28,077 nt of DNA, from assembly GCA_964516515.1 (NCBI GenBank), contig CAZEYA010000034.1:1-28077 (forward strand), in the 5' to 3' direction. This DNA comes from JANNOG01 sp964516515. GTDB lineage: Bacteria > Actinomycetota > Actinomycetes > Actinomycetales > JBBAYJ01. How positions within the stretch are numbered: the stretch's first letter is position 1; the number at the start of each line of letters is the position of its first letter. The position numbers were made by a program, and so were the translations under genes. The notes below the pieces were generated by a model. That model did not search any database. It was not told the DNA's origin and saw nothing but the letters and a program-made list of their open reading frames with translations. Below are positions 1 through 7,764 of the stretch, piece by piece.

Positions 1-150
1 CGGGTTCCGGCGTCGGGGTCGGCTCGGCCTCGGGGGTCAGGGTCTGCTCGGGTTCCGGCGTCGGGGTCGGCTCGGCCTCGGGGGTCAGGGTCTGCTCGGG
101 TTCCGGCGTCGGGGTCGGCTCGGCCTCGGGGGTCAGGGTCTGCTCGGGTT
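1..150. repeat. Perfect 48-bp tandem repeat, three full copies plus 6 bases
   Basis: Units 1–48, 49–96 and 97–144 are identical at every base, and 145–150 starts a fourth. The array runs off the window, so copy number is a minimum. Each unit is exactly 16 codons of the minus-strand gene, so gain or loss of units keeps the frame. Identity at synonymous positions suggests recent expansion or ongoing homogenisation. Confidence 0.97.
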
Positions 151-217
151 CATGGGCCGCATCCGACGCGGCGGGAAATGCGAGGGTGTCCACGGTCGCG
201 CTGCTGGACTCGGTCAT
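1..217 (-). CDS. N-terminal part of a repeat-rich protein of unknown function (possibly DUF349 family), cut by the window edge
   Basis: An ATG at 217 opens a minus-strand frame that stays open to the window edge (72 codons). It overlaps the stop of the cyclophilin gene as ATGA, so the two are probably translated from one message. After about 22 residues (MTESSSATVDTLAFPAASDA and two more) the protein becomes perfect tandem copies of EPEQTLTPEAEPTPTP, an acidic, proline/threonine-rich and probably disordered segment. No folded domain lies within the window. In Streptomyces and relatives the gene next to this cyclophilin often encodes a DUF349 protein, and some of those carry low-complexity N-termini. 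The DUF349 suggestion therefore rests only on gene order. Confidence 0.6.
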   Translation of the reverse strand, partial: MTESSSATVDTLAFPAASDAAHEPEQTLTPEAEPTPTPEPEQTLTPEAEPTPTPEPEQTLTPEAEPTPTPEP

Positions 218-1065
218 GACGCCTCCTCGACGGTCACGGTGCTGAAGCCGATGGACTCAGCCGGGGCGATCCCGTCGGCGCCCAGACCGCCGGCTGCCAC
301 CGTCTCGACGATGTCCAGGCCCTGGGTGATCGTGCCCATCACCGTATATCCCCCGGCCGCATCGCTGGGGATCGTGGAGTCGGCGTACACCAGGAAGAAC
401 TGGCTGCCCATGCTCTCGCCGTCCCCACCGACGCGCGCCATCGCCACCGTCCCGGCCGGGTACACGTCGCCGGCGGGAGCGTTCTCGATCGGTCCCCACG
501 AGTACCCAGGGCCGCCTTGACCGCTGGCCGTCGGGTCGCCGCATTGCAGTACGAAGATCCCCTCCGTGGTGAGCCGGTGGCACGGCGTGTCGTTGAAGAA
601 CCCTTCACGCGCTAGGAACACCATGTTGCCGACCGCCTGCGGGGCCGCGCTGCCGTCCAGCGCAAGGACGATGTCGCCGCAGGTGGACGCGAGGGTCACG
701 GCGTAGCTGCCGTTTTCGGGCGGCGGTACCTGGTCGAAGCTGAGCGGGTCCTGGCGAGGCTCCGGACCGGGTTGCGGACACGCCGACGCGGCAGGGGTCG
801 CCGAGGGGTCGCTCGTGGCGGCGGTGGCGTTCGCCGTCGGCTGGCCGGCGGCCGCGGTCGGCTGGACGTCTGCCGCGACCGTTGCAGGATCGTCACGCAG
901 GTAGACGATGCCGAGGACTGCCAACGCGGCAACGACGACGCCGCCGACGGCACCGATCAGCGCCATCCGGCGTCGACGGACAGCCGTCTCGTGCCGCTGC
1001 TGGACACGCGCCTGGTACGCCTCGTACCGGCGACGTGCGTACTCCCGCTCTCGCTTGCTGGTCAC
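214..1065 (-). CDS. Membrane-anchored cyclophilin-type peptidyl-prolyl cis-trans isomerase
   Basis: The 283-residue product should catalyse cis-trans isomerisation of X-Pro bonds outside the membrane. A very basic N-terminus (about residues 1–34, SKREREYARRRYEAYQ) precedes one hydrophobic segment (about 35–56, ALIGAVGGVVVAALAVLGIV), then an Ala/Thr/Pro-rich linker, then the cyclophilin domain from about residue 115. Cyclophilin signatures are the active-site HR (CHRLTTEG), LQCGDPT, GGPGYSW, YPAGTVAMAR and GSQFFLVY. The GTG at 1065 is chosen because GGAGGA lies five bases upstream; longer in-frame starts have no such site. This organisation, beside an MBL hydrolase and hisS, matches the actinobacterial PpiB-like protein of that neighbourhood. 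The stop overlaps the next gene by ATGA. Confidence 0.92.
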   Translation of the reverse strand: MTSKREREYARRRYEAYQARVQQRHETAVRRRRMALIGAVGGVVVAALAVLGIVYLRDDPATVAADVQPTAAAGQPTANATAATSDPSATPAASACPQPGPEPRQDPLSFDQVPPPENGSYAVTLASTCGDIVLALDGSAAPQAVGNMVFLAREGFFNDTPCHRLTTEGIFVLQCGDPTASGQGGPGYSWGPIENAPAGDVYPAGTVAMARVGGDGESMGSQFFLVYADSTIPSDAAGGYTVMGTITQGLDIVETVAAGGLGADGIAPAESIGFSTVTVEEAS

Positions 1066-1110
1066 AGTTCCTCCGGTCACGGTGCTGGCCTGCGCCTCGG
1101 CCGGACACGA

Positions 1111-1116
1111 AGCATA
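1111..1116 (-). promoter_or_regulatory. Probable -10 element of the cyclophilin gene
   Basis: The minus strand reads TATGCT here, a good actinobacterial -10 (TANNNT). It would start transcription about 40 bases before the GTG at 1065, leaving room for the GGAGGA ribosome site. No convincing -35 was found at 17 bases. It lies in the 103-base divergent gap shared with the hydrolase gene. Confidence 0.45.
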
Positions 1117-1156
1117 GGCACCCGGCGCGATTCCTCGCGCCAACCGGTCACGACCG

Positions 1157-1162
1157 TAGGCT
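1157..1162 (+). promoter_or_regulatory. -10 element, leaderless start of the MBL hydrolase
   Basis: TAGGCT ends six bases before the GTG at 1169, so the transcript should begin at or next to the start codon. There is no Shine-Dalgarno sequence, which fits leaderless translation. Confidence 0.6.
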
Positions 1163-1168
1163 GCGCCC

Positions 1169-1879
1169 GTGCTCATCACGGCCGTGACTGCCGCCGCCTT
1201 CGGTACCAACTGCTGGGTAGTGGCACCTGGCCCCCGCGGCGACTGCATCATCGTCGACCCCGGCATCGGTGTGCTGGACTCGCTGCGCGACGTCCTGGTG
1301 ACCGAGCGGCTGCGGCCTTCGGCCATCCTGCTCACCCACGGCCACGCCGACCATGTCTGGTCCGTCGTCGGAGTCTGCGGCACCGCGGACCCACCGCCCG
1401 CGGTCTACCTCCATCCCGATGATGCCTACCGGCTGGTCGATCCGCTGGCGATGCTCGACGAATCACTCGTCGCGATGCTCGCCGCGCAGTTCCCGCGGGA
1501 GGCGACGTGGCAGCGGCCGGCCGATGTCGTCGAGATCGGCGACTCCCGGCCGATCGAGACGGCGGGCCTGGTGATCGAGGTCAGCCACTCGCCCGGTCAC
1601 ACCGAGGGGTCCGTCGTCTTCGGCCTCGACGGCGGCGCCGACCAGCCGGTCCTGCTCAGCGGCGACCTGCTGTTCGCGGGGTCGATCGGCCGCAGCGACC
1701 TGCCGGGTGGCGACCCCGCCCGACTCGTCGAGTCCTTGCGTCAGGTAATGGCCGCCCACCAGGACGAGACCCGGGTGCTTCCCGGCCACGGCCCGGTCAC
1801 GACGATCGGCGCGGAGCGCGTCGGTAACCCATACGTGCGAGCCGCCCTGGCTTCGGCGCGCGGGCGAGGCCGGTCATGA
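1169..1879 (+). CDS. Metallo-beta-lactamase-fold hydrolase, glyoxalase II-like
   Basis: This 236-residue protein has the full metal-binding set of the MBL superfamily: THGHADH at residues 56–62 (HxHxDH), His144 in SPGHTEGS, Asp166 in LLSGDLLF and His207 in LPGHGP. These positions match the two-metal site of glyoxalase II-type thiolesterases; no separate C-terminal substrate domain is present. The same gene precedes hisS in Mycobacterium and Streptomyces, where it is generally annotated as a hydroxyacylglutathione hydrolase-like protein of uncertain substrate. Actinobacteria use mycothiol, so a mycothiol thioester is a plausible but unproven substrate. The stop overlaps the hisS start by ATGA. 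Confidence 0.9.
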   Translation: MLITAVTAAAFGTNCWVVAPGPRGDCIIVDPGIGVLDSLRDVLVTERLRPSAILLTHGHADHVWSVVGVCGTADPPPAVYLHPDDAYRLVDPLAMLDESLVAMLAAQFPREATWQRPADVVEIGDSRPIETAGLVIEVSHSPGHTEGSVVFGLDGGADQPVLLSGDLLFAGSIGRSDLPGGDPARLVESLRQVMAAHQDETRVLPGHGPVTTIGAERVGNPYVRAALASARGRGRS

Positions 1880-3222
1880 GCCGCGCGGGCGCGACCCTGT
1901 CCGGCTTCCCGGAGTGGACGCCCGCCCAGCGGTGGGTCGAGCAGCGGCTGACCGACCGGCTGCGGCACACCTTCGAACTCCACGGCTTCGCGGCGCTGCA
2001 CACCCGCTCGGTGGAACCGCTGTCGCAGTTGCTTCGCAAGGGCGAGAGCGACAAAGAGATCTACGCCGTGCAGCGGTTGCGGGATTCCCCGGAGATCGCG
2101 GCTTCCGACGCCTCATCCGAGGATCGGCTTGGTCTGCACTTCGACCTGACCGTGCCGTTCGCGCGGTATGTCACCGAACACGCCGGGCAGCTGGCGTTTC
2201 CCTTCAAGCGATACCAGATCCAGCAGGTCTGGCGCGGTGAGCGACCGCAGGAGGGGCGCTTCCGTGAGTTCACCCAGGCCGACGTCGACGTCGTCGGCTC
2301 CGGCACGCTGCCGGACCACTACGAGATCGACCTGCCGCTGGTCATGGTCGAGGCGTTGCGCGGCCTGGACATCGGCGAGGTCCGGGTCCGGACCAGCAAC
2401 CGTCGCCTCGCCGAAGGCTTCCTGTCCGGAATCGGCGTCACCGAGACCGCGGCGGCGCTGGCGGCGATCGACAAGCTCGCGAAGGTCGGGCCCGAGGGGG
2501 TCGGGGCACTCCTGCGGGCCGGCGGAGCGACACCGGAGCAGGTGCGGCTGATCCTGGAGTTCGCATCGCTGCGCGGTCCCGGCGCCGTCGGCGCCGCGAT
2601 GGCCCTGGCGCAGCGGCACGGCGCCCACACGCCGCTGTTCGAGGAGGGGGCCGATCGAGTGGCCGCCCTGCTGGCCGGTGCGGCCGCCGCCGCCCCGGGC
2701 GCCGTCGAGGCCGACTTGTCCATCACCCGCGGCCTGGACTACTACACCGGCGCCGTCTACGAGACGGAGCTGGTGGGCCACGAAGGCCTGGGCTCGATCT
2801 GCTCCGGCGGCCGCTACGACGACCTCGCCACGGTCGGCGCCGTCGCCCACCCCGGAGTCGGGCTCAGCATCGGGGTGACCCGGCTGGTCTCCCGGCTGTT
2901 CGGGGCCGGGCTCACGGCGACCCGGGCGGTGCCGACCTGCGTCGTGGTGGCGGTGGACAGCGACGAGCAGCGGCCGCACAGTGACGCCGTGGCTCGGGCG
3001 CTTCGCGCGCGCGGCATCCCGGCGGACACCGCCCCGGCGGCCGCCAAGTACGGCCGGCAGATCCGTCATGCCGACCGGCTGGGGGTGCCGTACGTGTGGT
3101 TCTGCGGCACCGGTACGTCCGGCGAGGTCAAGGACATCCGCAGCGGCGAGCAGGTCGCGGCCGACGCGGACTCCTGGCAGCCCGCGCAGGAGGATCGCTG
3201 GCCAGCCATCGCCAGGCCCTGA
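1876..3222 (+). CDS. hisS: Histidyl-tRNA synthetase (class II)
   Basis: HisRS charges tRNA-His with histidine in the cytoplasm. The 448-residue product has the class II core: motif 2 around residues 110–141 (RGERPQEGRFREF), the histidine-specific motif RGLDYYTG at 285–292, the second signature GGRYDDL at 311–317, and motif 3 around 327–337 (GVGLSIGVTRL). A C-terminal anticodon-binding alpha/beta domain follows from about residue 350. The N-terminus (LSGFPEWTPAQRWVEQ) differs from the common bacterial P-[RK]-G-T-x-D opening and belongs to a variant I associate with some actinobacteria. The ATG at 1876 overlaps the stop of the preceding gene, so expression is probably coupled to it. Confidence 0.95.
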   Translation: MSRAGATLSGFPEWTPAQRWVEQRLTDRLRHTFELHGFAALHTRSVEPLSQLLRKGESDKEIYAVQRLRDSPEIAASDASSEDRLGLHFDLTVPFARYVTEHAGQLAFPFKRYQIQQVWRGERPQEGRFREFTQADVDVVGSGTLPDHYEIDLPLVMVEALRGLDIGEVRVRTSNRRLAEGFLSGIGVTETAAALAAIDKLAKVGPEGVGALLRAGGATPEQVRLILEFASLRGPGAVGAAMALAQRHGAHTPLFEEGADRVAALLAGAAAAAPGAVEADLSITRGLDYYTGAVYETELVGHEGLGSICSGGRYDDLATVGAVAHPGVGLSIGVTRLVSRLFGAGLTATRAVPTCVVVAVDSDEQRPHSDAVARALRARGIPADTAPAAAKYGRQIRHADRLGVPYVWFCGTGTSGEVKDIRSGEQVAADADSWQPAQEDRWPAIARP

Positions 3223-3289
3223 GGACGGTCTGAACGGATCATTCCGCGGTTCCCGCCCTGTCGCCCTGTCGCCGCGGGCCGGGGGTGCC

Positions 3290-3295
3290 TAGTGT
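3290..3295 (+). promoter_or_regulatory. -10 element, leaderless start of ald
   Basis: TAGTGT ends six bases before the ATG at 3302. No ribosome binding site lies between it and the start, so the mRNA should be leaderless. A matching -35 is not obvious. Confidence 0.6.
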
Positions 3296-3301
3296 GCCGT
3301 C

Positions 3302-4423
3302 ATGACCACCATCGTGGGAGTACCACGCGAGATCAAGAACACCGAGTACCGGGTCGCCATGACGCCGGCCGGGGTGCATCAACTCGTCCAGCGGGGTCAC
3401 CGGGTCGTCGTGGAGACCGCAGCCGGTGAGGGCTCGTCGATCCCCGACGCAGAGTACGTCGCCGCCGGCGCCGAGATCGCCGACACCGCGGACAAGGTCT
3501 GGGGCACCGCCGCCCTGATCGTCAAGGTCAAGGAGCCGATCGCAGCCGAGTACGAGCGGATGCGCCCCGGGCAACTGCTGTTCACCTACCTGCACCTGGC
3601 CGCCGACAAGCCGCTGACCGAGCAGCTGCTGGCGCGGCGGGTCACGTCCATCGCCTATGAGACCGTGCAGACGCCCGACGGCGGGCTGCCGCTGCTGTAC
3701 CCGATGAGCGAGGTCGCGGGCCGACTCGCCCCGCTGGTCGGCGCGCACACCCTGATGCGCGCAGCGGGTGGCCGGGGGGTACTGATGGGTGGCGTCTCCG
3801 GCGTGCGCCCCGCCGACGTCGTCGTCATCGGGGCCGGAGCGGCGGGCATGAACGCCACCGCCACCGCCGTCGGCATGCACGCCAACGTCACGGTGCTCGA
3901 CCTCAACGTCGACCGGCTCCGCAGCGCCGACCGGATCTACAACGGTCGGGTCACGACGCTCGTGTCCAACTCCTACGAGGTGGACAGGGCCGTCACCAGC
4001 GCCGACCTGGTGATCGGTGCCGTCCTGGTGCCCGGGGCCAAGGCGCCGACCATCGTCACCAACGAGATGGTCTCGCGAATGCGGTCGGGCAGCGTGCTGG
4101 TCGACATCTCCATCGACCAGGGCGGCTGCTTCGAGGACTCCCGGCCCACCACGCATGCCGTGCCCACCTTCGTCATCCACCGATCGGTGTTCTACTGCGT
4201 CGCGAACATGCCGGGCGCCGTGCCGCACACCTCCACCTATGCGCTGACCAACGCGACCATGCCGTACGTCTCCCGGCTGGCCGACCAGGGCTGGCAGGAC
4301 GCGGTGCGGCGTGACCCGACGCTCGCGGCCGGACTGACCACCTACGACGGCCAGCTGGTGAGCGCGCCCGTCGCGGCGGCGCTGGACCTGCCGGCTTCGG
4401 ACCCGGCGGCGCTGCTGTCCTGA
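3302..4423 (+). CDS. ald: Alanine dehydrogenase
   Basis: Ald interconverts L-alanine with pyruvate plus ammonia using NAD, linking nitrogen assimilation to central carbon. The 373-residue protein is full length and collinear with mycobacterial Ald. Visible residues: Arg17 (TEYRVAM) and Lys77 (KVKEP) for pyruvate binding, His98 (YLHLA) and Asp272 (SIDQGG) for catalysis, and the dinucleotide-binding GAGAAG at 177–182. PMSEVAGRLA, VLMGGVSGV and STYALTNATMPY are family signatures. It has its own leaderless-type promoter; the Xer recombinase gene starts one base after its stop, so the two are probably cotranscribed. Pairing of these two functions has no obvious metabolic meaning. Confidence 0.96.
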   Translation: MTTIVGVPREIKNTEYRVAMTPAGVHQLVQRGHRVVVETAAGEGSSIPDAEYVAAGAEIADTADKVWGTAALIVKVKEPIAAEYERMRPGQLLFTYLHLAADKPLTEQLLARRVTSIAYETVQTPDGGLPLLYPMSEVAGRLAPLVGAHTLMRAAGGRGVLMGGVSGVRPADVVVIGAGAAGMNATATAVGMHANVTVLDLNVDRLRSADRIYNGRVTTLVSNSYEVDRAVTSADLVIGAVLVPGAKAPTIVTNEMVSRMRSGSVLVDISIDQGGCFEDSRPTTHAVPTFVIHRSVFYCVANMPGAVPHTSTYALTNATMPYVSRLADQGWQDAVRRDPTLAAGLTTYDGQLVSAPVAAALDLPASDPAALLS

Positions 4424-4424
4424 C

Positions 4425-5414
4425 GTGGCGTCGCTCGCGGCGACGCTGGAGGCCTACGTCGACCACCTCGTCGTCGAGCGCGGTCGATCCCGCAACACCG
4501 TCGAGGCCTACCGCCGGGACCTCACCCGGTATCTCGGCCACCTCGACGAGCTGGGGCGTGGCAGCCCTGCCGAGGTGACGGCGGAGGACCTCGCGGGGTT
4601 CATCGCCATGGTGCGGGCGGCGCCACCGAACGGCCTGGGGCTGGCGCCCGCCTCGGCCGCGCGCACCTTGGCCGCCGTGCGGGGCTGGCACCGCTTCCTG
4701 GCCGCCGAGGGCTTGGCGGGTGATGTCAGTTCGGACCAGCCGAGCGCGCCCCGCCCGGCCCGGTTGCCGCGTGCCATGAGCACCGCCGACGTCGCCCGCC
4801 TGGTCGAGGCACCGACCGCGGACTCCACGGCGGGCGTACGGGACCGGGCGTTGCTGGAGTTCCTTTACTCCAGCGGCGCCCGGATCTCCGAGGCGCTCGC
4901 TCTGGACGTCGACGACGTCCGCCGGGCACTGGACGCGGTGCCCGCGGAGTCGAGTGAGCCTGCGCTGGTCCTCGTCACCGGTAAGGGTGCCAAGCAGCGC
5001 TATGTGCTGCTCGGCCGCGCCGCCCGTCGGGCACTGGATGCGTACCTGGTGCGTGCCCGGCCGGCACTGCTCGCGGGCGCGCCCCCGAACCGGCGCGGCG
5101 ACCCGGCGGCGCTGTTCGTCAACTCCCGCGGCCGACGGCTGTCCCGGCAGAGCGCCTTCGCCGTCGTCGTGACTGCGGCGCAGGCCGCGGGCCTGCGCAG
5201 CTCGGTGTCACCGCATGTGCTCCGGCACTCCTTCGCCACCCACCTCATCGAGGGTGGCGCCGACGTCAGGGTGGTGCAGGAGCTGCTGGGCCACGCCTCG
5301 TTGTCCAGCACCCAGATCTATACCAAGGTCACCATCGCCACGCTGCGCGAGGTCTACGCGGGCAGCCACCCACGGGCCCGGTACACCGACCCACCGGGCG
5401 CAGACCAGGGGTGA
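4425..5414 (+). CDS. xerD: Xer-type tyrosine recombinase (XerD-like)
   Basis: The product should resolve chromosome dimers at dif with a partner Xer protein. Its 329 residues hold an N-terminal SAM-like DNA-binding domain (about 1–100) and a catalytic domain (about 115–315). The complete catalytic set is present: Arg153 (SGARISE), Lys187 (VTGKGAKQRY), His264 and Arg267 (SPHVLRHSF), His290 (LLGHASLSS) and the nucleophile Tyr299 (TQIYTKV). It is somewhat longer than the usual 295–305 residues because of Ala/Pro-rich insertions near 100–115, 165–180 and 215–228. A xerD gene lies a few genes before the parA–scpAB cluster in Mycobacterium too, supporting XerD over a phage integrase. GTG start; no ribosome site, so it relies on coupling to ald. 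Confidence 0.9.
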   Translation: MASLAATLEAYVDHLVVERGRSRNTVEAYRRDLTRYLGHLDELGRGSPAEVTAEDLAGFIAMVRAAPPNGLGLAPASAARTLAAVRGWHRFLAAEGLAGDVSSDQPSAPRPARLPRAMSTADVARLVEAPTADSTAGVRDRALLEFLYSSGARISEALALDVDDVRRALDAVPAESSEPALVLVTGKGAKQRYVLLGRAARRALDAYLVRARPALLAGAPPNRRGDPAALFVNSRGRRLSRQSAFAVVVTAAQAAGLRSSVSPHVLRHSFATHLIEGGADVRVVQELLGHASLSSTQIYTKVTIATLREVYAGSHPRARYTDPPGADQG

Positions 5415-5429
5415 GTACCGCGCGCCTCG

Positions 5430-5458
5430 TTGGCGCTGCCCGAGGGCCGCGTTAGGGT
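5430..5458 (+). promoter_or_regulatory. Promoter of the parA–scpA–scpB–rluB operon (-35 and -10)
   Basis: TTGGCG at 5430–5435 and TAGGGT at 5453–5458 are separated by exactly 17 bases, a near-ideal sigma-70-type promoter. The -10 ends seven bases before the GTG at 5466, predicting a leaderless transcript. This also argues against the upstream in-frame TTG at 5430, which would lie in the -35. Confidence 0.7.
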
Positions 5459-5465
5459 CGAGGCC

Positions 5466-6359
5466 GTGGAACCGGCGTTGCGGTCCTTCCCCGACACCCT
5501 CGAGGTGCTGGTGCCGGACGATGTCCCGGTGGTGCAACCCTCGCAGTTCGCCGACTTCCCTGAGCCGCAGCCGCTGTCGCAGCACGGCCCCGCCCGTGTC
5601 ATCGCCGTGTGCAACCAGAAGGGCGGCGTCGGCAAGACCACGACCGTCGTCAACCTCGGCGCCGCACTGGCAGAGTACGGCCGCAAGGTCCTGCTGGTCG
5701 ACTTCGATCCGCAGGGGGCGCTGACCGCCGGCCTGGGGGTCCGGCCATCGGCGGATCAGCCCACGCTGTTCCAGCTGCTGGTCGACCGCGGGGACATCCA
5801 CCAGGCCATCAGCCGGCACCCGCTGCCCAACGTCGACGTGCTCCCCACCGACATCCACCTGTCAGCGGCCGAGGTGCATCTGGTCTCCGAGGTCGCCCGC
5901 GAGACCATCCTCAGTCGGCTGCTGCGCCCGGTCGTCGCCGAGTACGACGCGGTGCTCATCGACTGCCAGCCGTCGCTGGGCCTGCTGACCGTCAACGCGC
6001 TGACCGCGGCGCATGGCGTGCTCATCCCCGTGGAGTGCGAGTACTTCGCGCTGCGTGGCGTGGTGCTGCTGATGCAGACCATCGAGAAGATCACCGACCG
6101 ACTGAACTTCAACCTCTCGGTCGACGGCGTGCTGGCCACCATGTTCGACCCGCGCACGCTGCACAGCCGCGAGGTCGTGGCCCGACTATCGGAGGAGTTC
6201 GGCGATCGGCTCTTCGACACCGTGATCTCCCGGACGGTGAAGTTCCCCGATTCCACTGCCGCCGGGCAGCCGATGACCGAGTTCGCCTCAGGCCACGCCG
6301 GTGCGATCGCCTACCGCCGCCTCGCACGGGAGATCATCGCGCGCGGCCAGGTCGCGTGA
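5466..6359 (+). CDS. ParA/Soj-family ATPase next to scpAB
   Basis: A ParA-type P-loop ATPase of 297 residues. A 42-residue extension precedes the ATPase domain, which has a deviant Walker A KGGVGKTTT at 52–60, Walker A' around VDFDPQG (79–84) and Walker B in VLIDCQPSLG. It equals the ParA-like protein just upstream of scpA in Mycobacterium (Rv1708) and Streptomyces, which is distinct from the oriC-linked ParA and is not accompanied by parB. A role with the SMC–ScpAB condensin in chromosome organisation is inferred from context. The GTG at 5466 is chosen over the TTG at 5430 because of the promoter position. The stop overlaps scpA by GTGA. Confidence 0.88.
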   Translation: MEPALRSFPDTLEVLVPDDVPVVQPSQFADFPEPQPLSQHGPARVIAVCNQKGGVGKTTTVVNLGAALAEYGRKVLLVDFDPQGALTAGLGVRPSADQPTLFQLLVDRGDIHQAISRHPLPNVDVLPTDIHLSAAEVHLVSEVARETILSRLLRPVVAEYDAVLIDCQPSLGLLTVNALTAAHGVLIPVECEYFALRGVVLLMQTIEKITDRLNFNLSVDGVLATMFDPRTLHSREVVARLSEEFGDRLFDTVISRTVKFPDSTAAGQPMTEFASGHAGAIAYRRLAREIIARGQVA

Positions 6360-7132
6360 GCTTCGCCCTGCAGGGCGAGAGCAGCGGCTTCGAGGTTCAC
6401 CTCGCCAACTTTACGGGGCCGTTCGACCTGTTGCTGAGCCTCATCGGCCAGCACCGCATGGACGTCACCGAGGTGTCGTTGGCGGCGGTGACCGATGAGT
6501 TCATCGCCCACCTCAGGAACGCGGCCACCCTCGACCTGGACGAAGCGACCGGCTTCGTGGTCGTTGCCGCCACCCTGCTCGACCTGAAGGCCGCCCGGCT
6601 GCTGCCCGGGGCCGGCGTGGAGGACGAGGCGGACCTCGCGGTCCTCGAAGCCCGGGATCTGCTGTTCGTCCGGCTGCTGCAGTACCGGGCGTTCCGGGCC
6701 GCGGCCGACGACATCGAGGCCATGATCGACCGCGCGTCGGCCTGGGTGCCGCGCAGCCGCGGGAATGACCCCGACCTGGTGGGACTGGTGCCCGACCTGG
6801 TGTGGACCACGTCGGCCCAGGACCTGGCGACGCTGGCCGCGCAGGCGCTGCGCCCCAGACCCGCTCCCGAGGTGTCCACGGCCCACCTGCACGCTCCGCT
6901 CGTCAGCGTCGATGAGCAGCGGGAGGCGATCCTGCAGCGACTGCGTGACGATGGGCTGCTGACGTTCCACGCGTTGCTGGCCGACCAGCCGCTGCGCGCA
7001 GTCGTGGTCGCGCGCTTCCTGGCCCTGCTGGAGCTCTACCGTGACACCATGGTCACCCTCGAACAGGACGAACCGCTCGGTGACGTCGTCATCCGGTGGG
7101 CACCGGCGCAGTCCGGAGCGGTGTTGTCATGA
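6356..7132 (+). CDS. scpA: Segregation and condensation protein A (kleisin)
   Basis: ScpA is the kleisin that bridges the two heads of the SMC dimer and recruits ScpB. The 258-residue product shows the family N-terminus FEVHLANFTGPFDLLLSLI, which contacts the SMC neck, followed by the helical segment TGFVVVAATLLDLKAARLLP, a variable middle, and a C-terminal winged helix (about 175–250, ending VVARFLALLELYRD) that contacts the SMC cap. The GTG start overlaps the parA stop (GTGA), and the stop overlaps scpB (ATGA). This fits balanced translation of an obligate complex. The smc gene itself is not in the window. Confidence 0.93.
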   Translation: MSFALQGESSGFEVHLANFTGPFDLLLSLIGQHRMDVTEVSLAAVTDEFIAHLRNAATLDLDEATGFVVVAATLLDLKAARLLPGAGVEDEADLAVLEARDLLFVRLLQYRAFRAAADDIEAMIDRASAWVPRSRGNDPDLVGLVPDLVWTTSAQDLATLAAQALRPRPAPEVSTAHLHAPLVSVDEQREAILQRLRDDGLLTFHALLADQPLRAVVVARFLALLELYRDTMVTLEQDEPLGDVVIRWAPAQSGAVLS

Positions 7133-7764
7133 GGGATGCGATCAGCAGCGGTGATCACGCGGTAGTCACCCTCCCGTCGCTGGACGTCGACATGCTCGTG
7201 GTCGAGGACCTGCCGGGCGGCGTCAAGGCCGCCGTCGAGGCCGTCCTCATGGTGATCGACGAGCCGGCGCCGACGGAGATCCTGGCCGCCGCCGTACGAC
7301 GCTCGATCGGGGAGACCGAGGAGCTGCTGCTCTGCCTGGCCGCGGACTACGACGAGCAGCAGCGAGGCTTCGAGCTGCGCCGGACCGTCGGGGGCTGGCG
7401 GATCTACTCCCGTCGGGAGCTCGCCGCAGTGGTCGAGCGGTTCGTCATCGAGGCGGCGCCGGCCCGGCTGTCCCGCGCCGCCCTGGAGACGCTAGCCATC
7501 GTCGCCTACCGGCAGCCGGTCACCCGGCAGACGATCTCGGCAATCCGCGGCGTGAGCGCCGATGCCGTGCTGAAGACGCTGCTGGCCCGCAACCTTGTCG
7601 TCGAGGTCGGCTCGGACCCGGTGACCGGCGCGGTGCTGTTCGGCGCCAGCACGGAGCTGTACGAGCGGCTCGGCCTGGCAGGCATCGGTGACCTGCCGCC
7701 GCTGGCGCCGTACCTACCCGAGCTGGCCGATGTCGTCGACGCCGACGAGAGGGACGCCAGGTGA
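7129..7764 (+). CDS. scpB: Segregation and condensation protein B
   Basis: ScpB dimerises and binds ScpA within the SMC condensin. The 211-residue protein carries two winged-helix domains: GVKAAVEAVLMVIDEPAPTE opens the first (about residues 25–100), and SRAALETLAIVAYRQPVTRQ followed by IRGVSADAVLKTLLARNLV is the highly conserved second. The ATG at 7129 overlaps the scpA stop; earlier in-frame starts lie inside scpA. Its own stop overlaps the pseudouridine synthase start by GTGA, so all four genes from parA onward form one tightly packed operon. Confidence 0.93.
   Translation: MRDAISSGDHAVVTLPSLDVDMLVVEDLPGGVKAAVEAVLMVIDEPAPTEILAAAVRRSIGETEELLLCLAADYDEQQRGFELRRTVGGWRIYSRRELAAVVERFVIEAAPARLSRAALETLAIVAYRQPVTRQTISAIRGVSADAVLKTLLARNLVVEVGSDPVTGAVLFGASTELYERLGLAGIGDLPPLAPYLPELADVVDADERDAR

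Noticed and set aside
2113..3069. Long minus-strand ORF (318 residues) opposite hisS
   Set aside because: Shadow of hisS produced by high GC content; composition is Arg/Gly/Asp/Val-rich with no recognisable domain.
3239..4228. Long minus-strand ORF (329 residues) opposite ald
   Set aside because: Shadow of the ald coding frame; very high His/Gly/Asp content and no motif.
5609..6355. Upstream extension of scpA through parA
   Set aside because: The open frame exists, but conserved ScpA sequence begins at the GTG at 6356, which overlaps the parA stop in the usual operon fashion.
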